Below, one piece after another: positions 36,077-44,156 of a DNA stretch of 64,000 bases. Source of the DNA: Pontibacter aydingkolensis (GTDB taxonomy: Bacteria; Bacteroidota; Bacteroidia; Cytophagales; Hymenobacteraceae); NCBI RefSeq assembly GCF_019443125.1, contig NZ_JAHYXK010000006.1, forward strand, positions 124,001-188,000. The letters run 5' to 3'. Within the stretch, counting starts at the first letter, position 1; the number at the start of each line of letters is the position of its first letter. The position numbers and the translations under genes were made by a program. The notes below the pieces were generated by a model that was given only the letters and a program-made list of their open reading frames with translations, made no database searches and had not been told where the DNA came from.

Positions 36077-36084
36077 TATCTTTG
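36077..36084 (+). promoter_or_regulatory. -7 element of the zinc hydrolase gene
   Basis: TATCTTTG matches TAnnTTTG exactly, 24 bp before the ATG at 36108. Confidence 0.6.
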
Positions 36085-36107
36085 CACCCGATTAAACTAA
36101 AGTATTC

Positions 36108-37103
36108 ATGAAGAAAAGAATAGCGTTGCTGGCAGTGGCCTTTATGGCTTGCAGCATTATTTCCTACGGATGGGGCTTTTTTGGCCACAAAGTTGTGCAC
36201 CAGTTGGCAATTTATGGTCTGCCAAAGCAAATACAGGGCTTTTTCTACCAAAACCAGGATTACCTGGTGCAGCATTCTGTTCGCCCTGACGAGCGCCGTA
36301 GCAACGACCCTGCTGAAGCGCCGCGCCACTTTATTGATGTAGATGTTTACGGCGAAGACGCTGTTTATACTATGCCGCAATCCTGGGAGGCAGCTGCACA
36401 GAAGTACCCGATAGATACGCTTAAAAAGTATGGCATAGTGCCCTGGCATGTAATGGTGATGAAAGAACGCCTGACCAACGCCTTCAGACAGCAGAACGCC
36501 GATAGTATACTTTTTTATGCAGCTGACCTGGGCCATTACATTGCTGATGCTCACGTACCACTTCACACTACCCTGAACTACGACGGCCAGCTGACAAACC
36601 AGCACGGCCTGCACAGCCTTTGGGAGTCTAAAGTTCCGGAAATGCACGCACAAACTTACAGGCTGCAAAATAAGAAAGCAGAATACTTACCAGATACCGA
36701 AACTGCCATTTGGGAAGTAGTACGTGCCTCGCATAAGCTTTTCCCGGATGTACTGGCACTAGAACTGGAAGCAACAAAATCATTCACGCCAGAAACAAAG
36801 TATGTAACCGTAGAGCGCAATGGCAGAACAAGAAAATACTACTCCGACGACTTTGCTAAAAAGTATGCAGAGCTGCTTGGCCCAACCGTAGCACTGCGCA
36901 TGCAAAACTCTGCCGAAGTGGTATCTAACTTTTGGTACACTTGCTGGGTAGATGGCGGCAAACCGGATATGGACAAACTGATGGGCGGAAAGATCTCTAA
37001 AGACAAGAAGAAAGCCCTGAAAGAAGAGAAAAAATCATGGCAGAAAAACACGCTTTTCCAGGAGAACAGAGTGCTGGCATTAAAGAAGAAAGCGAACAGT
37101 TAA
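36108..37103 (+). CDS. Zinc-dependent S1/P1 nuclease / phospholipase C-like protein
   Basis: A 331-aa exported protein. The signal peptide is followed by YGWGFFGHKVVHQLA; in this superfamily the mature N-terminal Trp and the next His bind zinc. Further ligands appear in PRHFIDVD, DLGHYIADAHVPLHTT near residue 143 and HGLHSLWES near 168. The pattern fits trinuclear zinc enzymes, which cleave nucleic acids (S1/P1) or phospholipids; the sequence does not decide which. The C-terminus is unusually Lys-rich (DKKKALKEEKKSWQKN). It has its own promoter and terminator. Confidence 0.8.
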   Translation: MKKRIALLAVAFMACSIISYGWGFFGHKVVHQLAIYGLPKQIQGFFYQNQDYLVQHSVRPDERRSNDPAEAPRHFIDVDVYGEDAVYTMPQSWEAAAQKYPIDTLKKYGIVPWHVMVMKERLTNAFRQQNADSILFYAADLGHYIADAHVPLHTTLNYDGQLTNQHGLHSLWESKVPEMHAQTYRLQNKKAEYLPDTETAIWEVVRASHKLFPDVLALELEATKSFTPETKYVTVERNGRTRKYYSDDFAKKYAELLGPTVALRMQNSAEVVSNFWYTCWVDGGKPDMDKLMGGKISKDKKKALKEEKKSWQKNTLFQENRVLALKKKANS

Positions 37104-37122
37104 GTATAAATCCAATTAAATG

Positions 37123-37159
37123 AAAGCGGCTATCCCATTTGAACTGGGATAGCCGCTTT
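37123..37159 (+). terminator. Strong intrinsic terminator
   Basis: AAAGCGGCTATCCCA (37123-37137) pairs perfectly with TGGGATAGCCGCTTT (37145-37159), loop of 7 nt, followed by a T. Confidence 0.9.
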
Positions 37160-37164
37160 TATTT

Positions 37165-37251
37165 CTGTCATCTCGAACAACGTGAGAGATCTATCTAAAA
37201 TTATTGAAGAGAGTATTCTATAAAGATCTCTCACGTTGTTCGAGATGACAG
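37165..37251. repeat. Palindromic element of family 2, perfect 28-bp arms
   Basis: The left arm (37165-37192, starting CTGTCATCTCGAACAACG) and the right arm (37224-37251) are exact 28-bp complements with a 31-bp centre. Arm length and the GAGAGATCTATCTAAAA junction match other members (29076-29157; degenerate 47651-47765). It lies between two terminators of convergent genes, so termination alone would make it redundant. Confidence 0.8.
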
Positions 37252-37284
37252 ACTACGCAGCCTCTTCATCTTAAAGTTAAATGC

Positions 37285-37321
37285 AAAAAAGGCTATACCA
37301 ACTTCAGATATAGCCTTTTTT
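37285..37321 (-). terminator. Terminator of the sigma-factor operon
   Basis: AAAAAAGGCTATA (37285-37297) pairs with TATAGCCTTTTTT (37309-37321). The flanking A- and T-runs allow use from either strand; it closes the minus-strand operon ending at 37339. Confidence 0.85.
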
Positions 37322-37338
37322 GTTATTGTAAATACACT

Positions 37339-37803
37339 TTACTGCCCTGCCCTATTACGGAGGCGCCGGCGTAACTCCTGCATTACTTTTTTGTTGAGCT
37401 GTGCCTCTGATTTATATAGTTTCATGACCTGCTGCGGCGTTAAGATAGTCTTAAACTCGTTGTAATATTTGCGGCGGATGGTGCTGATCTTTATCGCATT
37501 ATCCAAATGAGATGTTATCAGTTTGTCAGCGTCATCAGCACTAAGACTGTCTGGATTGGTACCCATTAGCCTGCCTTGCCTGGCAAAATTTATTTCATTT
37601 ATCTCTGCCTCATACCGTTTGTAGACAGGCGCAAGCTCACTCATTTTAGCATCACTCAAGTCCAGCGCATTTTTAATCTCGACCAGTTTTGCCTGCGTTA
37701 CACGTGCCTGAAGGTTAGGGTTATTTCTTAGGTTCTGCGCCTGAGCTGCAAAAGGGAGCAACCCGATAAAGCAAAGTATAAAAAATCTAAAAAGTTTGTT
37801 CAT
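37339..37803 (-). CDS. Small periplasmic CpxP/Spy-like helical protein
   Basis: A 154-aa exported protein; signal peptide MNKLFRFFILCFIGLLPFAAQAQ. The mature part is helical and charged: LVEIKNALDLSDAKMSELAPVYKRYEAEI, then NEFKTILTPQQVMKLYKSEA. The LTPQQ near the end resembles the LTxxQ motif of the CpxP/Spy/CnrX group, periplasmic stress chaperones or metal sensors. It is the last gene of an ECF sigma/anti-sigma operon and overlaps the anti-sigma gene by 17 bp when started at 37803; an ATG at 37821 would add six residues. A sensing role by analogy with CnrYXH or RseA systems is inference. Confidence 0.72.
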   Translation of the reverse strand: MNKLFRFFILCFIGLLPFAAQAQNLRNNPNLQARVTQAKLVEIKNALDLSDAKMSELAPVYKRYEAEINEINFARQGRLMGTNPDSLSADDADKLITSHLDNAIKISTIRRKYYNEFKTILTPQQVMKLYKSEAQLNKKVMQELRRRLRNRAGQ

Positions 37804-38344
37804 CTGTGATTGTCTGCTCATATGTTACAAGGCCTGTTTCCGCTTTGGCGGCCAACAGGAATAATTCTTCATCTGTTATACTTGCCAGCACATCGTCAAG
37901 CGTTTCCGGCCTATCTGTTTTAGCTAGTTGTATTGGCTGCTGACTTTCTGCAGGGGCAGGCGTTTTTGGTGCAGTTGCTATGGTCGGCTTTTCAGGTCTT
38001 GCTTTGGCAGTTGTTGTCTCTTGGTTGGGCAGCTCTCTTGTTTCCGGAAGATCTCCGTTTACTACAGGAGTATTTTGCAATGTATCCTGCTGTGCTGCGG
38101 CTATGATATTTTCTTTAGGGGCAGTGCGGTTGGTATACATAAAATAGCCTACAGTGAATAGTATAACCAGACTGGCCGCCACAGAAAGTGCCCGCCACAA
38201 GAGTAGTTTAGGTTGTTTTGTGACATTGTTTCTGCGTTCAGCCTCGGCTAGAGTGCTTTCAGTTATCTTATCAAAAAAGTCCTGCGGCACCTTGTAAGGC
38301 ATTCGCTTTCCAACTTTATCAAAATCAAATTTATCTTCCATCAT
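37787..38344 (-). CDS. Putative membrane-anchored anti-sigma factor
   Basis: A 185-aa protein with one membrane helix at residues about 48-68 (ALSVAASLVILFTVGYFMY). The N-terminus (FDFDKVGKRMPYKVPQDFFD) is cytoplasmic and would bind the sigma factor. The periplasmic part is low-complexity, rich in Pro, Thr and Lys (EKPTIATAPKTPAPAE). No zinc anti-sigma (ZAS) Cys motif is seen. Its start overlaps the sigma gene stop (ATGA, 38341-38344), the usual coupling for sigma/anti-sigma pairs. The assignment rests on context and topology, not on a recognised domain. Confidence 0.75.
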   Translation of the reverse strand: MMEDKFDFDKVGKRMPYKVPQDFFDKITESTLAEAERRNNVTKQPKLLLWRALSVAASLVILFTVGYFMYTNRTAPKENIIAAAQQDTLQNTPVVNGDLPETRELPNQETTTAKARPEKPTIATAPKTPAPAESQQPIQLAKTDRPETLDDVLASITDEELFLLAAKAETGLVTYEQTITDEQTF

Positions 38345-38886
38345 TCGTTAATCATAAACTCTTTAACCTTCGTGCTGGCATAATGGTAGTTAGTTTTTAA
38401 GGTAGAAACCGAACTATCCAGTATCTGGCTTATCTCTTCGTAACTTAACTCGTCGTAGTAGCGCATATTAAACACCAGCTGCTGCTTTTCAGGTAATCTC
38501 AGGATAGCCTCCTGAAACTTAATTAGTATTTTGTCTCCATCCACAGTGCTGTTATCATGTAGTGTATTTATCAGTTTTTCGCTCAGTTCATCGTAGGAGG
38601 TTAAAAACTGCTTTTTAGTCCTGAACAGCCGGATGCATTCGTTGGTGGCAATGCGATAGAGCCAGGTGTATAGTTTGCTGTCGCCGGCAAAAGTATGCAG
38701 CTTGTTGTATACATTTATAAAGGTTTCCTGCAGTATGTCCTGCGCATCTTCGTGAGATACCACCAAGCGCCGTATATGCCAGTAAATCCTTTCATTGTAT
38801 TTGTTCATCAACAAGGTAAAGCCTTTGCTCTTTGTACTTTGCTCACGAAACATCGACAAAATCTCTTCGTCTGTCGTCTCTGCCAT
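38341..38886 (-). CDS. ECF RNA polymerase sigma factor
   Basis: A 181-aa sigma-70 family factor. Region 2 is visible as RIYWHIRRLVVSHEDAQDIL with QETFINVYNKLHTF and YTWLYRIATNECI (residues about 28-95). Region 4 is LRLPEKQQLVFNMRYYDELSY then ISQILDSSVSTLKTNYHYA (about 130-170). It directs RNA polymerase to a stress regulon. It is first in a three-gene operon with an anti-sigma candidate and a CpxP-like protein, and divergent from a lipoprotein with a similar helical build. No recognised promoter was found for it. Confidence 0.92.
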   Translation of the reverse strand: MAETTDEEILSMFREQSTKSKGFTLLMNKYNERIYWHIRRLVVSHEDAQDILQETFINVYNKLHTFAGDSKLYTWLYRIATNECIRLFRTKKQFLTSYDELSEKLINTLHDNSTVDGDKILIKFQEAILRLPEKQQLVFNMRYYDELSYEEISQILDSSVSTLKTNYHYASTKVKEFMINE

Positions 38887-39237
38887 TAAATCCTGTTGCT
38901 ATAAAAAACCATCCATACACCTTAGAAGACAAAAAAGCCCAAAGGTTAAATATGTAGCTGATAATCTTGTATTGCAACTCCCAAGAGGGAAATTACACCC
39001 TGAAAATCAAGCAATTAATTACAATATTAAAATATTTTATATTGTGTAATTTAACTTTTATACTTTTTCATCTTCATAATAACAAATGCTGTAAAGCCAG
39101 TGGTTTAATCAAGCTATAAAACCAGAGGTTTAACTGCTAATTTCAGGCTGTGCAGGTACCTGGATTTGTGTACTGATGTATACCAAAATCATAAAATTAA
39201 AATATACTTTGTTAATCTACCTCTAACCTAAAACACC
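38887..39237. promoter_or_regulatory. Divergent control region with direct repeats
   Basis: A 351-bp gap between the sigma operon and a divergent lipoprotein. It contains two near-identical dodecamers, CCAGTGGTTTAA (39097-39108) and CCAGAGGTTTAA (39122-39133), spaced 25 bp start to start. These are candidates for ECF promoter elements or a repressor site. AAGTATA/TATACTT copies sit at 39059 and 39203. The region is otherwise AT-rich. The regulatory role is inference. Confidence 0.4.
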
Positions 39238-39858
39238 ATGAGAAACCAGAAACTTACCTTCGGAGTACTGGCTATGTCAGTATTGCTTACCTTCTCAGCC
39301 TGCCAGAAAGACAATGCCATAAAGCCTGTTGTAGAAGAGGCAGCTTTGGAGTTTGAATCAGAAGTTTATCAGCTGCCAGACATTGATGACCTTGAAAACC
39401 CTGTTGTGACAGGAGATACTGAAACAACGCTTTTTAGCACGCAGACATCCAACAACACTGTATCGCCGGAACGTAGGCTTTCCTATATTCTTAAACAACT
39501 AAGACTTGACGAAAACCAGCGTAGGGCGGTTAGAGCTTATGTAGAGCAACATGCTGTTTGCATTGAAGAACACCGCAGCAAAGTACAGGAAATGCACCAG
39601 CAACTGCTCAGAAAAGCAAATGCCGCACGTGAAGATTATATAATGGCGTACAAAGCCGGAAGAATTACAAAGCCTGAACTGGATGAAAAGCTAAAAGCGT
39701 TACAAGGCAAATTGCGTGAGGAAATACAGAAACTAGAGCAAAAGCAGTTTCATATCCGCATCATGCGCAAATGCAGAGCCGAACTCTTTACAAATATCGC
39801 TTCTGTGTTAAACCCTGAGCAGAAACACAAGTTTCGCCGCTGGGTACAGAGCCTGTAA
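39238..39858 (+). CDS. Lipoprotein with CpxP-like helical domain
   Basis: A 206-aa lipoprotein; the lipobox is LLTFSAC (Cys21). After an acidic linker (EEAALEFESEVYQLPDIDDLE) comes a charged helical region with LRLDENQRRAVRAYVEQHAV, a His/Cys pair CIEEHRSK near residues 122-130 and LNPEQKHKFRRWVQ at the end. LxxxQ-type motifs of this kind occur in CpxP/Spy/ZraP proteins that bind metals or misfolded proteins. It is divergent from the ECF sigma operon and is a plausible regulon member. A terminator follows. Confidence 0.72.
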   Translation: MRNQKLTFGVLAMSVLLTFSACQKDNAIKPVVEEAALEFESEVYQLPDIDDLENPVVTGDTETTLFSTQTSNNTVSPERRLSYILKQLRLDENQRRAVRAYVEQHAVCIEEHRSKVQEMHQQLLRKANAAREDYIMAYKAGRITKPELDEKLKALQGKLREEIQKLEQKQFHIRIMRKCRAELFTNIASVLNPEQKHKFRRWVQSL

Positions 39859-39887
39859 GAATACCACATACTTTAAAGTATAAAAGC

Positions 39888-39920
39888 ACACGCCCATGGT
39901 TCAGGTAACTATGGGCGTGT
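39888..39920 (+). terminator. Intrinsic terminator
   Basis: ACACGCCCAT (39888-39897) pairs with ATGGGCGTGT (39911-39920), followed by TTCTTTT. An inner GTT/AAC pair extends the stem. Confidence 0.85.
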
Positions 39921-40058
39921 TTCTTTTGATTGCAAATACTCCGTTCCGCTAAACTTTCATAACTCTGCTACCTTCTCTCAGAAGTCAGACAATAGCCTTT
40001 AACTAATTTTATTAGCAAAACCATTGCTGCAATTGCTAAATTCCTTTACTTTTACCTT

Positions 40059-41405
40059 ATGGAGATGATCGTAGGAATAGCTGCATTTTTAGGAGGATTG
40101 GTAATTGCTTTCCTGGCACTGAAGGGAAAGCTAAATGCTTTGCAACAAACTGCTAACCAGGCTGCTGTTACGCAAGGCGTGCTGGAGGCGCAGGCAAAGC
40201 AAAAAGCCGATGAAGCTGAACAGCTAAAAGCACAACTACGCGAAGCCCAGACCGAAACACTGGAACTGACCAATGCCCTCACCAAAACCGAGACAGACTA
40301 CGAACACCTGAACAAACGGCTGCAGGAACAGAATAAAGAACTCGAACAACTCCGCGAAAAATTCCTGCAGCAGTTCCAGAGCATTTCCAACCAGGTACTC
40401 ATGACCAATGCCGAGCACTTTAACAAAGCATCTTCTGAAAACCTGGAGCGTATACTTTCGCCGCTGAAAGAACGCATAAAAGAGTTTGAAGCAAAGGTGG
40501 ATCAGACTTACGAAAAAAGCCTGAAAGACAGCGTTTCACTGAAAGAACAGATTACGCAACTCGCCTCCCTTAACCAGCAAATGAGCCAGGATGCCCTTAA
40601 CCTGACACGCGCCCTGAAAGGAGAAAGCAAGACCCAGGGCAACTGGGGAGAGTACTTACTTGAAAGCCTGCTGGAGAAGTCCGGCTTACGAAAAGGGCTG
40701 CACTACGAACGCGAAGAAGTACGCCAGAACGACGACAAAAAAGTATACCGCCCCGATGTGATCATACGCCTTCCGGAGGGCAAGCACCTGGTAATCGACT
40801 CTAAACTCTCTCTGGTAGCCTATGAGGCCTATTGCAGTTGCGAAGACGAAAACCAGCAGGAAGTATACTTACGCAGTCACATCACTTCTATCCGCACGCA
40901 CTTCACCGACCTGGGCCGCAAAGACTACCACCGCCTTAACGGTATAAATTCACCGGATTTTGTGATGATGTACATACCGTTGGAGCCTGCCTTTAGCCTT
41001 GCCCTACAAAACGACCACGACCTGTTTACCGATGCCTTTGACCGCAATATTGTACTGGTGAGCACCTCTACTCTATTGGCCACGCTGCGCACCGTAGCCG
41101 GCGTTTGGCGCCAGGAAGACCAGAAGCGCAACGTGATCCGGATTGCCGAAGAAAGCGGAAAGCTATACGATAAGTTTGTAGGCTTTGTAGAAGATCTTAA
41201 AACGGTTGGCAAGCATATCGAGCAAAGCCAGTCATCTTATTCCTTGGCTATGAATAAACTGACCGATGGCCGTGGCAATCTTATACGCCGTGTAGAGATA
41301 CTGCGTGAACTAGGTGCCAAAACTAGTAAAACCATTGATGATAACCTGCTGCAGGAAGCACAGTTGCCGGAAAGTATAGAAGAAGCGAAAGAAGAAGAAG
41401 TATAA
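40059..41405 (+). CDS. rmuC: RmuC family DNA recombination protein
   Basis: A 448-aa protein. A membrane segment at residues 1-22 (MIVGIAAFLGGLVIAFLAL) is followed by a long coiled coil to about residue 190. The RmuC nuclease-like domain follows with GNWGEYLLESLLEKSGL near 193, YRPDVIIRLPEGKHLVIDSKLSL near 230 (PD-(D/E)XK-type D...DSK) and MYIPLEPAF. RmuC limits inversions and rearrangements at small inverted repeats, which is notable in a genome rich in palindromes. One perfect AAGTATACTT lies at 40861-40870. The start has a free upstream region without an exact -7 element. Confidence 0.92.
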   Translation: MEMIVGIAAFLGGLVIAFLALKGKLNALQQTANQAAVTQGVLEAQAKQKADEAEQLKAQLREAQTETLELTNALTKTETDYEHLNKRLQEQNKELEQLREKFLQQFQSISNQVLMTNAEHFNKASSENLERILSPLKERIKEFEAKVDQTYEKSLKDSVSLKEQITQLASLNQQMSQDALNLTRALKGESKTQGNWGEYLLESLLEKSGLRKGLHYEREEVRQNDDKKVYRPDVIIRLPEGKHLVIDSKLSLVAYEAYCSCEDENQQEVYLRSHITSIRTHFTDLGRKDYHRLNGINSPDFVMMYIPLEPAFSLALQNDHDLFTDAFDRNIVLVSTSTLLATLRTVAGVWRQEDQKRNVIRIAEESGKLYDKFVGFVEDLKTVGKHIEQSQSSYSLAMNKLTDGRGNLIRRVEILRELGAKTSKTIDDNLLQEAQLPESIEEAKEEEV

Positions 41406-41501
41406 AGTAGGGTTACTGTATATCAGGTTCAGCAAATTTATAGGCAGTTTCACATTGTATATTACTAAAATTCTATACATTAGCTTAATCAATCCTAACC
41501 C

Positions 41502-42029
41502 ATGAAGAAAAAACTGATCATTATGGCTATCCTTTCCAGTACAACCTTCGGCTGCCAACCTGAAACAGAAACAGCTAACACAGAACCTGTTACAGCGGCT
41601 ACAGCATCAAAAGAACAGCAAACTGTTCAGGTAATGCAGCAAATGTTCCAGGCTTTTAACAGGCACGATCTCGAGGCCATGGCATCCCTCTATGCAGATG
41701 ATGCTGTATTTATATCTCCGGAGATGACAGAGCCGAAGCGTGGCAAAGCTGCTGTAGCCGAAATTTATGGTCCGCTGTTCGAAATGGCTCCTGGCGTACA
41801 GGACGAAGTGAAGCACTATATCTACAATGGCAAAGATGAAGTTGCAGTAGAATTTGTGTCAAAAGGCACGGTAGAGAACATTGGCCCCAATGATCCTCCG
41901 CAAATGAAAGGAAAAACTTTTGAGTTAAAGATCTTCTGCCGCCTGAAAGTAAAGGATGGCAAGATAGTGGAAGATGTAACGTATTTCGACCAGCTGGCTT
42001 TCTTACAGCAGCTAGGCCTGTCAGAGTAA
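41502..42029 (+). CDS. NTF2/SnoaL-like lipoprotein
   Basis: A 175-aa lipoprotein (lipobox STTFGC, Cys18). A Thr/Ala-rich linker leads to an NTF2-like domain with QQMFQAFNRHDLEAMASLYADDAVFI near residues 47-72 and a C-terminal DGKIVEDVTYFDQLAF, the typical cone fold of SnoaL/ketosteroid isomerase relatives. No catalytic role can be assigned. The gene stands alone and its stop overlaps the start of a terminator whose stem is built from two opposed AAAGTATA copies. Confidence 0.8.
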   Translation: MKKKLIIMAILSSTTFGCQPETETANTEPVTAATASKEQQTVQVMQQMFQAFNRHDLEAMASLYADDAVFISPEMTEPKRGKAAVAEIYGPLFEMAPGVQDEVKHYIYNGKDEVAVEFVSKGTVENIGPNDPPQMKGKTFELKIFCRLKVKDGKIVEDVTYFDQLAFLQQLGLSE

Positions 42030-42069
42030 AAGTATAAACGCAACCACTTACCGGTTGCGTTTATACTTT
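42029..42069. terminator. Terminator whose stem contains inverted AAAGTATA copies
   Basis: AAAGTATAAACGCAACC (42029-42045) pairs perfectly with its complement at 42053-42069 around a 7-nt loop. The outer half of the stem is the window-wide motif in both orientations. No long T-run follows, but TTTATACTTTATAAC is T-rich. Confidence 0.75.
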
Positions 42070-42169
42070 ATAACACTTGCTGCACCTCCACCACGTTACA
42101 CACGTAAACACTTTATTGCTTCTCCCCCTCAAACCTTGTATATTAGAAAGATAACCACGATCTAACCTT

Positions 42170-43999
42170 ATGAAAAAACTGATTTTTACCGGCTTAACTG
42201 CCGCTATACTTTTAAGTGGCTGCTCCAGCCAGAAAACCGAAACGGCTGAAACAGCAGTAACCGCAGAAATAACAGAAGTACAAAAGGAGGCACAGGCATT
42301 CCTGGACCAGTATTCCAAAACATACCAGGACTTGTACACGCAGTCTGCGGAGGCTGAGTGGGCATCCAACACAAAAATTGTAGAAGGCGATACGACCAAT
42401 GCTGCTGCTACACGCCGTGCAAACGAGGCATTTGCAGCCTTTACGGGCAGCGTAGAAAATATCAATACTGCCAAGGCCATGCTGGAAAAGAAGGATCAGT
42501 TGACTCCTCTTCAAGTAAAGCAATTTGAGGCCATACTTTACACCGGCGCCAACAATCCGCAGATAATTCCGGACGTGGTGAAGGCACGCATCAAGGCAGA
42601 AACAGAGCAAACCGAAAAGCTGTACGGCTTCGATTACCGCATCTTTGAGAAATCTGTTACCACCAACCAGATAGACGAGATACTGAAGAACGAAACCGAC
42701 CTGAAAAAGCGCCTGGCCGCATGGAACGCCAGCAAAGAGGTTGGACCGGGGCTGAAAAAAGGCCTTTTGAACCTGCGTGATTTGCGCAATAAAACAGTAC
42801 AAAGTCTCGGCTACGACGACTACTTCACCTACCAGGCTTCAGACTATGGCATGACGCGCGAAGAGATGATGGACCTGATGAAGCAGATCAACGACGAACT
42901 GCGTCCGCTTTACCGTGAGCTGCACACCTATGCCCGTTACGAGCTGGCTAAGAAGTATGGCGTGAAAGAGGTACCGGATTATTTGCCGGCGCACTGGCTG
43001 CCAAACCGCTGGGGCCAGGACTGGAGTGCCATGGTTAATGTAGAAGGCATAGACCTGGACGGTGCCCTGAAACAAAAAGGTGCCGAATGGCAGGTAAAGC
43101 AGGCAGAGCGTTTCTACACCAGCCTTGGATTTGATCCGATGCCAGAATCCTTTTACACCAAATCGAGCCTGTACCCGCTTCCGGCAAACGCCAACTATAA
43201 AAAGAACAACCACGCCTCGGCCTGGCACATGGACCTGGACAAGGACGTGCGCAGCCTCATGAGCGTAGAGCCGAACTCGGAATGGTATGAAACTACCCAC
43301 CACGAACTGGGCCACATTTACTATTACATGACCTACACCAACCCCGACGTGCCGGTATTGCTGCGTGGCGGTGCTAATCGTGCCTACCACGAGGCTATTG
43401 GTAGTTTAATGGGCCTGGCAGCTATGCAGAAACCTTTCCTGGCTGAGCTTAACCTGATCGATAAAAATGCTAAGACAGACGAAATACAAACACTGTTGAA
43501 AGAGGCGCTTAGTTACGTAACGTTTATACCTTTTGCCTCGGGTGTGATGAGTGAGTGGGAGCATGATTTCTACGCCAAGAATTTACCGGCTGATCAGCTG
43601 AACAAGCGCTGGTGGGAACTGGCCAAAAAGTACCAGGGCATGGTACCACCTGCAAACCGAGGCGAAAACTACCTGGACCCTGCCACTAAAACGCACATTA
43701 ACGACGATGCGGCACAGTACTACGATTATGCCATGAGCTACGTAATATTGTTTCAGTTGCACGACCACATTGCTAAAAACATCCTGAAGCAGGACCCGCA
43801 CGCTACGAACTACTATGGCAGCAAAGAGGTAGGCAGTTTCCTCAGCGACATTATGTACCCGGGTGCCTCTGCCGACTGGCGCCAGATGCTGAAAGAAAAG
43901 ACCGGCGAAGAGCTAAGTGCCCGCGCCATGATCGCCTACTTCCAACCGCTGATGGACTATTTGAAGGAGCAGAATAAGGGAAGGAAGTATACACTTTGA
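42170..43999 (+). CDS. Peptidase M2 family (ACE-like) zinc dipeptidyl carboxypeptidase lipoprotein
   Basis: A 609-aa zinc metallopeptidase. The lipobox is AAILLSGC (Cys18). The catalytic HHELGH near residue 377 gives the HExxH zinc site and AYHEAIGSL near 405 gives the third ligand Glu, as in angiotensin-converting enzyme relatives. The fold is helical throughout; the substrate-groove segment WYETTHHELGHIYYYMTY is well conserved. It likely removes dipeptides from peptide C-termini outside the cytoplasmic membrane. It follows the NTF2 gene but behind a terminator, so it is a separate unit. Confidence 0.9.
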   Translation: MKKLIFTGLTAAILLSGCSSQKTETAETAVTAEITEVQKEAQAFLDQYSKTYQDLYTQSAEAEWASNTKIVEGDTTNAAATRRANEAFAAFTGSVENINTAKAMLEKKDQLTPLQVKQFEAILYTGANNPQIIPDVVKARIKAETEQTEKLYGFDYRIFEKSVTTNQIDEILKNETDLKKRLAAWNASKEVGPGLKKGLLNLRDLRNKTVQSLGYDDYFTYQASDYGMTREEMMDLMKQINDELRPLYRELHTYARYELAKKYGVKEVPDYLPAHWLPNRWGQDWSAMVNVEGIDLDGALKQKGAEWQVKQAERFYTSLGFDPMPESFYTKSSLYPLPANANYKKNNHASAWHMDLDKDVRSLMSVEPNSEWYETTHHELGHIYYYMTYTNPDVPVLLRGGANRAYHEAIGSLMGLAAMQKPFLAELNLIDKNAKTDEIQTLLKEALSYVTFIPFASGVMSEWEHDFYAKNLPADQLNKRWWELAKKYQGMVPPANRGENYLDPATKTHINDDAAQYYDYAMSYVILFQLHDHIAKNILKQDPHATNYYGSKEVGSFLSDIMYPGASADWRQMLKEKTGEELSARAMIAYFQPLMDYLKEQNKGRKYTL

Positions 44000-44039
44000 T
44001 AATTACGAATTACGAGTTAGCAATTCCGAATTAATATTT

Positions 44040-44083
44040 AACACAAAAGCCGCAGCAGGTACTCCTGTTGCGGCTTTTGTGTT
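44040..44083. terminator. Strong convergent terminator
   Basis: A 20-bp stem with one mismatch (44040-44059 with 44064-44083) and a 4-nt loop; the left arm contains ACACAAAAGCCGCA. It lies between the M2 peptidase gene and the convergent gene ending at 44157. Confidence 0.85.
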
Positions 44084-44156
44084 ATGGTTTAACGGTGCTA
44101 GTGCAGCCGAAGCCTGTAGCGGAGCAAGGGTTAAGGCTGCACTGGGTTGGGTGATA

